DNA from: Serratia plymuthica NBRC 102599
Lineage (GTDB): Bacteria; Pseudomonadota; Gammaproteobacteria; Enterobacterales; Enterobacteriaceae
Direction: 5' to 3'
Assembly (NCBI RefSeq): GCF_001590925.1
Contig: NZ_BCTU01000013.1
Coordinates: 124,001-188,000 of the forward strand
DNA: 64,000 bases
In this document: positions 60,167 to 64,000 of the stretch, piece by piece
Layout of the letters: each line of letters starts with the position of its first letter
Numbering within the stretch: the first letter of the stretch is position 1
Notes under the pieces: model-generated
The model's database searches: none
What the model was told of the DNA's origin: nothing
Seen by the model: the letters and a program-made list of their open reading frames with translations, nothing else
Program-made: the position numbers and the translations under genes

Positions 60167-60891
60167 TCCTGTTCATCCTCTGCACTGTCCGGAGTGTTAT
60201 CAACCTGCTGGTCTTCAGCTTCGCTCTCGTCATTCAGCGACAGACTGTTTTCAACCGGCATCGCCTCACCGTCACGAATCATGCGCAGTTGCGCTTCACG
60301 CGGATCGTCACCGCTGCGCACGTCGGCGCCAAAGCGGAACACGGCTTCGGTGATGCGGAACTTGCTGCTGTCATTGCCCATGAAATAGACCATGCCCAGA
60401 CGACGCAGGCGGTTCAGCGAGGTGCGCACTTTTTCGTGCAGTTTCTGACGATCGAGATCCGAGCCTGTGGAACGCTGGTTAACGAACTTCAGCAATTTGG
60501 TCTCATCCGCCAGGCTCAGCAACTCGTCATACAGCTCCTGATGGCTGAAAATCCCCTCATGCGCCAGACGCTCTGGGCTGAGATAGAGATAGCACAGGAT
60601 TTTACCTACCATCATGTCCAGCTCGGACAATACCGAACGCGGGATCAGGGTAGTGGAACGCGGGCGCAGGTAGAAAAACCCTTCCGGTGCACGGATCAGT
60701 TCCACGCTGTAGCGGGTGTAAAACTCTTCCAGTTCATCCTGGAAATCCATTAAGAAGGCATGGTTGTCCAGCTCATCGATACCGATGTGACGACCCGCAC
60801 GCAGTTGGCTGTCGAGCGCCGGGAACAGCGCGTTAGACAATGCCTTGGCCAGCTTGACTGGCATTACTTGTTCAATATTTGTCGATGACAT
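60163..60891 (-). CDS. mukE: MukE, condensin subunit
   Basis: A 242 aa double winged-helix subunit bridging MukF and MukB. PGSC-free acidic C-terminal tail (rich in Asp/Glu, last 30 residues). E. coli MukE is 234 aa; start [15 protein letters not shown] is conserved and lies inside mukF, overlapping its last 20 bp. An open frame extends upstream to 60972 but only within mukF. Confidence 0.95.
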   Translation of the reverse strand: MSSTNIEQVMPVKLAKALSNALFPALDSQLRAGRHIGIDELDNHAFLMDFQDELEEFYTRYSVELIRAPEGFFYLRPRSTTLIPRSVLSELDMMVGKILCYLYLSPERLAHEGIFSHQELYDELLSLADETKLLKFVNQRSTGSDLDRQKLHEKVRTSLNRLRRLGMVYFMGNDSSKFRITEAVFRFGADVRSGDDPREAQLRMIRDGEAMPVENSLSLNDESEAEDQQVDNTPDSAEDEQE

Positions 60892-62194
60892 GGGCCTGGA
60901 CCTTGGCTCCGTAATCATTGATTGCCTGCCATTGCGCCGGCAACCCTGAAAAATCTGCTTCAGCCACACCAAGGCGCACAGCCTGGTCGACCACTAAACG
61001 TGCTACGTCGAAATGACGCGCACGCGGATATTGCGCCAGATAATCGCGCATTACCGCCCCTAAATTGAGCGGCATCTGTTGTTCCTGATAAATCTTCAGC
61101 GCCTGTTCGATCATTGCCGCCAGTTGTTCGCGGATCTCGCTGAACTCTTCGAACTCCAGATCCGGCGGCAGTTCCCCAGTCACTTCCTCGCTGCGCAGCG
61201 CCAGCTCTTCGTCACGCATATCCAGCAAGCGGTCGGCGTTGGCGTGGGTCAGCGTCCATGGATTGTCGAAATAGTTTTGCACCGATTGGCGCAGGCGTTG
61301 GGCGAACACGCGGTTCTTATCCATGTCGATCGCGGTACGGATAAATTTATGCACGTGACGGTCGTAACCGATCCACAGGTCAATCGCCTGCTGGCCCCAG
61401 CTGATAATGCGATCGAGCTTGCTTTGCAGATCGAACACCAGTTTGTCGACGAAACCCAGTTCCATCCCGCCCAGCGTCGCATCCTGAATGCGCAACAGGT
61501 TGGCCTGCAGCTTGTCGCCCGCCGCCTCCAGCGTATCTTGCAGCTCGCGCAGCGTGCCGGAAGTCTCGGACAACAGCATCTCACAGCTGGAGATCGCCGC
61601 GCGCCAATCCTGATTCAGCAGTGCGGCGATATCTTCCTTCACGCCCTGCTGTTGCTCATCCATCAGCCGTTGGGTCATGTCGATACTGTCGAAGATTTCC
61701 GCCACCGAATATTTCAGCGGTGCAAACACGTTGCGGTGCCAATGGAAATCATCTCCGCCCTCTTCGGCGGCGTCGGCGGCGCGCTTTAGCTCTTCCGCCA
61801 CGATCGACAGCTGCATCGACAGGCGCAGCGTAGAGAATTCGCGCTGACGGATATAGTAATCGGTGATACCGATGCCCAACGGGGTCAGACGGTAAATCGC
61901 ATTGCCGTCTGCCAGTTCGCTGGTAAAGCGGTTTAACAGGCGCTGGCGCACCATGTCGTTAATCGCATTGTTGGCGCGGACCGCCACCGTTTCATGCGTC
62001 TGTTCGAAACCCTTGCTGACATGGCGAAATGCATCAACCAGCTCACCTTCGCTCATCTCGCCGTCCAGTCGCTCGCCGTTAAGGGTGGCGATAGCGAGCA
62101 AAAACGCGAGACGCTCCGTAGGGAGCGAAATAGAGAAATCATTTTTCCGTGCCCAGGCGACCAGTTCGGGTACTGTCTGGGAAAATTCACTCAT
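60872..62194 (-). CDS. mukF: MukF, kleisin subunit of the condensin
   Basis: A 440 aa kleisin, same length as in E. coli. N-terminal winged-helix dimerisation domain (about 1-115), helical middle domain (about 120-290), acidic linker (about 325-350 binding MukE) and C-terminal domain that caps the MukB head. It overlaps the cmoM stop by 4 bp. Confidence 0.97.
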   Translation of the reverse strand: MSEFSQTVPELVAWARKNDFSISLPTERLAFLLAIATLNGERLDGEMSEGELVDAFRHVSKGFEQTHETVAVRANNAINDMVRQRLLNRFTSELADGNAIYRLTPLGIGITDYYIRQREFSTLRLSMQLSIVAEELKRAADAAEEGGDDFHWHRNVFAPLKYSVAEIFDSIDMTQRLMDEQQQGVKEDIAALLNQDWRAAISSCEMLLSETSGTLRELQDTLEAAGDKLQANLLRIQDATLGGMELGFVDKLVFDLQSKLDRIISWGQQAIDLWIGYDRHVHKFIRTAIDMDKNRVFAQRLRQSVQNYFDNPWTLTHANADRLLDMRDEELALRSEEVTGELPPDLEFEEFSEIREQLAAMIEQALKIYQEQQMPLNLGAVMRDYLAQYPRARHFDVARLVVDQAVRLGVAEADFSGLPAQWQAINDYGAKVQAHVIDKY

Positions 62195-62976
62195 AGTTCG
62201 TCCTTCAGGTTTGGTTTATGCGCCATGACGTGAATATAGCGCCCCAAACTCACGTACGGCTCCTGCCGGCAATAGTGCTGTTCAAGCGCCAGTAACTCTT
62301 CAAATTTTTGCGTCTGTAGCTGCCTGCTCTGCAGATAATCGTGGAACACCCGCACGCCGGTTTTCCCGCTGATGCGCATGCCCATTTGCTCCAGCCAGCC
62401 ATAAACCTGCGGCGGGTTGTGCGGATATTGCGGCGACAAAGAGCGCTTTCTGCGCCTTCTGACCTCTGGATTCACCAGTTGGAAATTACCCAACACCACG
62501 TTGCGCATCAAGAGGCCGTTGGCATTAAAGAACATCAATGACAGTGCGCCGCCGGGTAGCAGGCAGTTGAACAATGCCTGCAACGCCGCCTCAGGTTCAG
62601 CAATCCATTCAAGCACCGCGTGGAACAATATCAGATCAACCGGCTGTTCCAAGTGCTGACCAATATCCTGCGCTGAACTTTGTATGAATTGCATGTTCTG
62701 GCTCACACCTTTCTGTTCGGCCAGTTGCGCAGCGCGTTGGATCATCTCACCAGAAAGATCGCACAACAACACCTGATGTCCTAATTCTGCCAGTTGGCAG
62801 GCCATGTGGCCTTCGCCGCCGCCGGCATCCAGAATGCGCAGCGGCCGCTGCGGCAACTGGGCCAGCAGCGTGGTCAGGTCCTGCCAGACTACCGCCTGAC
62901 GGATCTTCCCTTTGGTGGTGCCGTAAATATTACGCGCAAACTTTTCAGCAATATCGTCAAAATTGCGATCCTGCAT
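62191..62976 (-). CDS. cmoM: CmoM, tRNA (cmo5U34) methyltransferase
   Basis: A 261 aa SAM-dependent enzyme that methylates the carboxyl group of 5-carboxymethoxyuridine at tRNA position 34, giving mcmo5U. SAM loop [11 protein letters not shown], then DLSGEMI and [14 protein letters not shown]. coli CmoM (SmtA) is 261 aa. Start [13 protein letters not shown]; the frame continues 17 codons upstream without homology. First gene of cmoM-mukFEB. Confidence 0.95.
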   Translation of the reverse strand: MQDRNFDDIAEKFARNIYGTTKGKIRQAVVWQDLTTLLAQLPQRPLRILDAGGGEGHMACQLAELGHQVLLCDLSGEMIQRAAQLAEQKGVSQNMQFIQSSAQDIGQHLEQPVDLILFHAVLEWIAEPEAALQALFNCLLPGGALSLMFFNANGLLMRNVVLGNFQLVNPEVRRRRKRSLSPQYPHNPPQVYGWLEQMGMRISGKTGVRVFHDYLQSRQLQTQKFEELLALEQHYCRQEPYVSLGRYIHVMAHKPNLKDEL

Positions 62977-63127
62977 GGACAACGGCTCCGCTGATCTTAT
63001 CCTGATGGGGGCAAAGCGCCAGCCCATTCAAACCTGCTATTTTGGCACAGACTGGCTTAGAATGAATCTTCTTGCGGCCTGATTGTGCCCGGATGTCGTT
63101 TTTTCGCCCAAAAGGACCTGATTTTTG

Positions 63128-63901
63128 ATGCTGTTCAACCTGAAAAAGTTCATTGGCGCCATTTTAATGCCATTACCTGCGCTGCTGCTGTTGATGGGGC
63201 TGGCGCTGTTGCTGCTATGGTTCACCCGCTGGCAAAAAAGCGGCAAAGTAATTTTATCACTGAGCTGGCTGTTTTTACTGCTTTTCAGCCTGCAGCCGGT
63301 GGCCGACCGGCTGTTGCGACCGATAGAATCTGAATATGTAACCTATCGTGGCAATGACCCGGTGAATTATATCGTGGTGCTGGGTGGCGGCTATACCTTT
63401 AACCCGGATTGGGCTCCCAGCTCCAACCTGATAGGTAACAGCCTGCCACGAGTGACGGAGGGCGTGCGCTTATATCTCGCGCATCCGGGCAGCAAGATGG
63501 TGTTCACCGGTGCCGGCGGCGCCAATACCTTGAGCAACGCTGCAACTGCGGCGCGGGTAGCAGAAAGCCTGGGAGTGCCGCGTAGCGATATGGTGTTGTT
63601 GGATCGCCCGATGGATACCGAGCAAGAGGCGTTACAGGTGTCGAAGCTGGTCGGCCAGCAACCGTTTATACTGGTGACCTCAGCCAACCATTTGCCGCGG
63701 GCGATGCGCTTTTTTGAAGCCAAGGGGCTGCACCCTATTCCGGCGCCGGCCAATCAGTTGGCCATCAGCTCCAGGTTAAATATTTGGGATCGCGTAGTCC
63801 CCTCAGCCATGTTCCTTGGCCACAGCGAACGTGCCTGGTATGAAACTTTGGGCAGCCTGTGGCAATCGCTCAAAGGGGCCGATGAGGCCTCTGCCGACTA
63901 G
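63128..63901 (+). CDS. elyC: ElyC, envelope integrity membrane protein
   Basis: A 257 aa protein with two N-terminal membrane helices (about 10-30 and 37-56) and a DUF218 domain (VVLGGGYTFNP, VTSANHLPRAM). E. coli ElyC (259 aa) is needed for peptidoglycan assembly at low temperature and affects undecaprenyl-phosphate use. ATG 63128 is the native start; a TTG one codon earlier is possible. Its stop codon overlaps that of ycbJ on the other strand. Confidence 0.94.
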   Translation: MLFNLKKFIGAILMPLPALLLLMGLALLLLWFTRWQKSGKVILSLSWLFLLLFSLQPVADRLLRPIESEYVTYRGNDPVNYIVVLGGGYTFNPDWAPSSNLIGNSLPRVTEGVRLYLAHPGSKMVFTGAGGANTLSNAATAARVAESLGVPRSDMVLLDRPMDTEQEALQVSKLVGQQPFILVTSANHLPRAMRFFEAKGLHPIPAPANQLAISSRLNIWDRVVPSAMFLGHSERAWYETLGSLWQSLKGADEASAD

Positions 63902-64000
63902 CCTGCAAGCCAGGGCAGCAGCTGTTTCGACGCATGGTCAAACAGCTGCCTATCCAGCTTGCCGGTGTGAATTAACCGCCCTGCCGCTTCCCATACGCCA
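63898..64000 (-). CDS. ycbJ: YcbJ C-terminal fragment
   Basis: The last 33 codons of a gene entering from the right edge, ending QLLPWLAG and stop. I read it directly from the reverse strand; the frame is open to the edge. E. coli has ycbJ, a phosphotransferase-like protein of unknown role, in this place and orientation next to elyC. The identity is mainly from position. Confidence 0.65.
   Translation of the reverse strand, partial: GVWEAAGRLIHTGKLDRQLFDHASKQLLPWLAG

Noticed and set aside
1-64000. CRISPR arrays, insertion sequences, prophage or integrase genes
   Set aside because: No regularly spaced repeats, transposase or recombinase motifs were seen by eye on either strand.

Overview
The window is enterobacterial chromosomal DNA, most likely Serratia (Yersiniaceae). 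From about 7.7 kb to the end, gene order follows the E. coli K-12 22-minute region almost gene for gene: serT-yccA-tusE-yccX-rlmI-hspQ-yccU-csgI-mgsA-helD-yccF-yccS-sxy-sulA-ompA-matP-ycbZ-fabA-rmf-pqiCBA-uup-rlmKL-ycbX-zapC-pyrD-ssuEADCB-pepN-pncB-asnS-ompF-aspC-gloC-mepK-ldtD-mukBEF-cmoM-elyC-ycbJ. The genus call rests on a prodigiosin (pig) cluster at the left edge plus this backbone; the species is not settled.

Region 1 (1-7263) is the 3' half of a prodigiosin cluster: the end of pigH, then pigI, pigJ, pigK, pigL, pigM and pigN, all on + and tightly spaced or overlapping. These genes form the bipyrrole branch. PigI activates proline, PigJ and PigH condense malonyl-derived units to give HBM, PigM and PigN (with PigF, outside the window) lead to the aldehyde MBC, PigL arms carrier proteins, and PigK is a small RedY-like protein. 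The cluster ends about 400 bp from the 3' end of a tRNA-Ser(UGA) gene, a classic insertion point. This is not the cueR/copA context known for S. marcescens.

Region 2 (7.6-25.8 kb) holds translation, stress and envelope genes with readable regulation: a perfect CpxR box at yccA, a sigma-32 promoter at hspQ, a LexA box at sulA, a MicA target at ompA, and FadR and FabR operators at fabA. An HxlR-type regulator and a second FabF-like ketoacyl synthase sit between fabA and rmf; they are absent from the E. coli order, and a 27-bp palindrome lies just before the regulator.

Region 3 (25.8-44.1 kb) carries rmf, the pqiABC lipid-transport genes, uup, rlmKL, ycbX, zapC, pyrD (with a PurR-like box and a 5'-terminal hairpin), the sulfonate-sulfur operon ssuEADCB, and pepN.

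Region 4 (44.1-64 kb) has a membrane diguanylate cyclase inserted between pepN and pncB, then pncB with an NAD box inside its promoter, asnS, the OmpF-type porin with conserved OmpR and MicF sites, aspC, the cell-wall enzymes mepK and ldtD, the cmoM-mukF-mukE-mukB operon, elyC and the tail of ycbJ. I saw no CRISPR array, insertion sequence, integrase or prophage gene.
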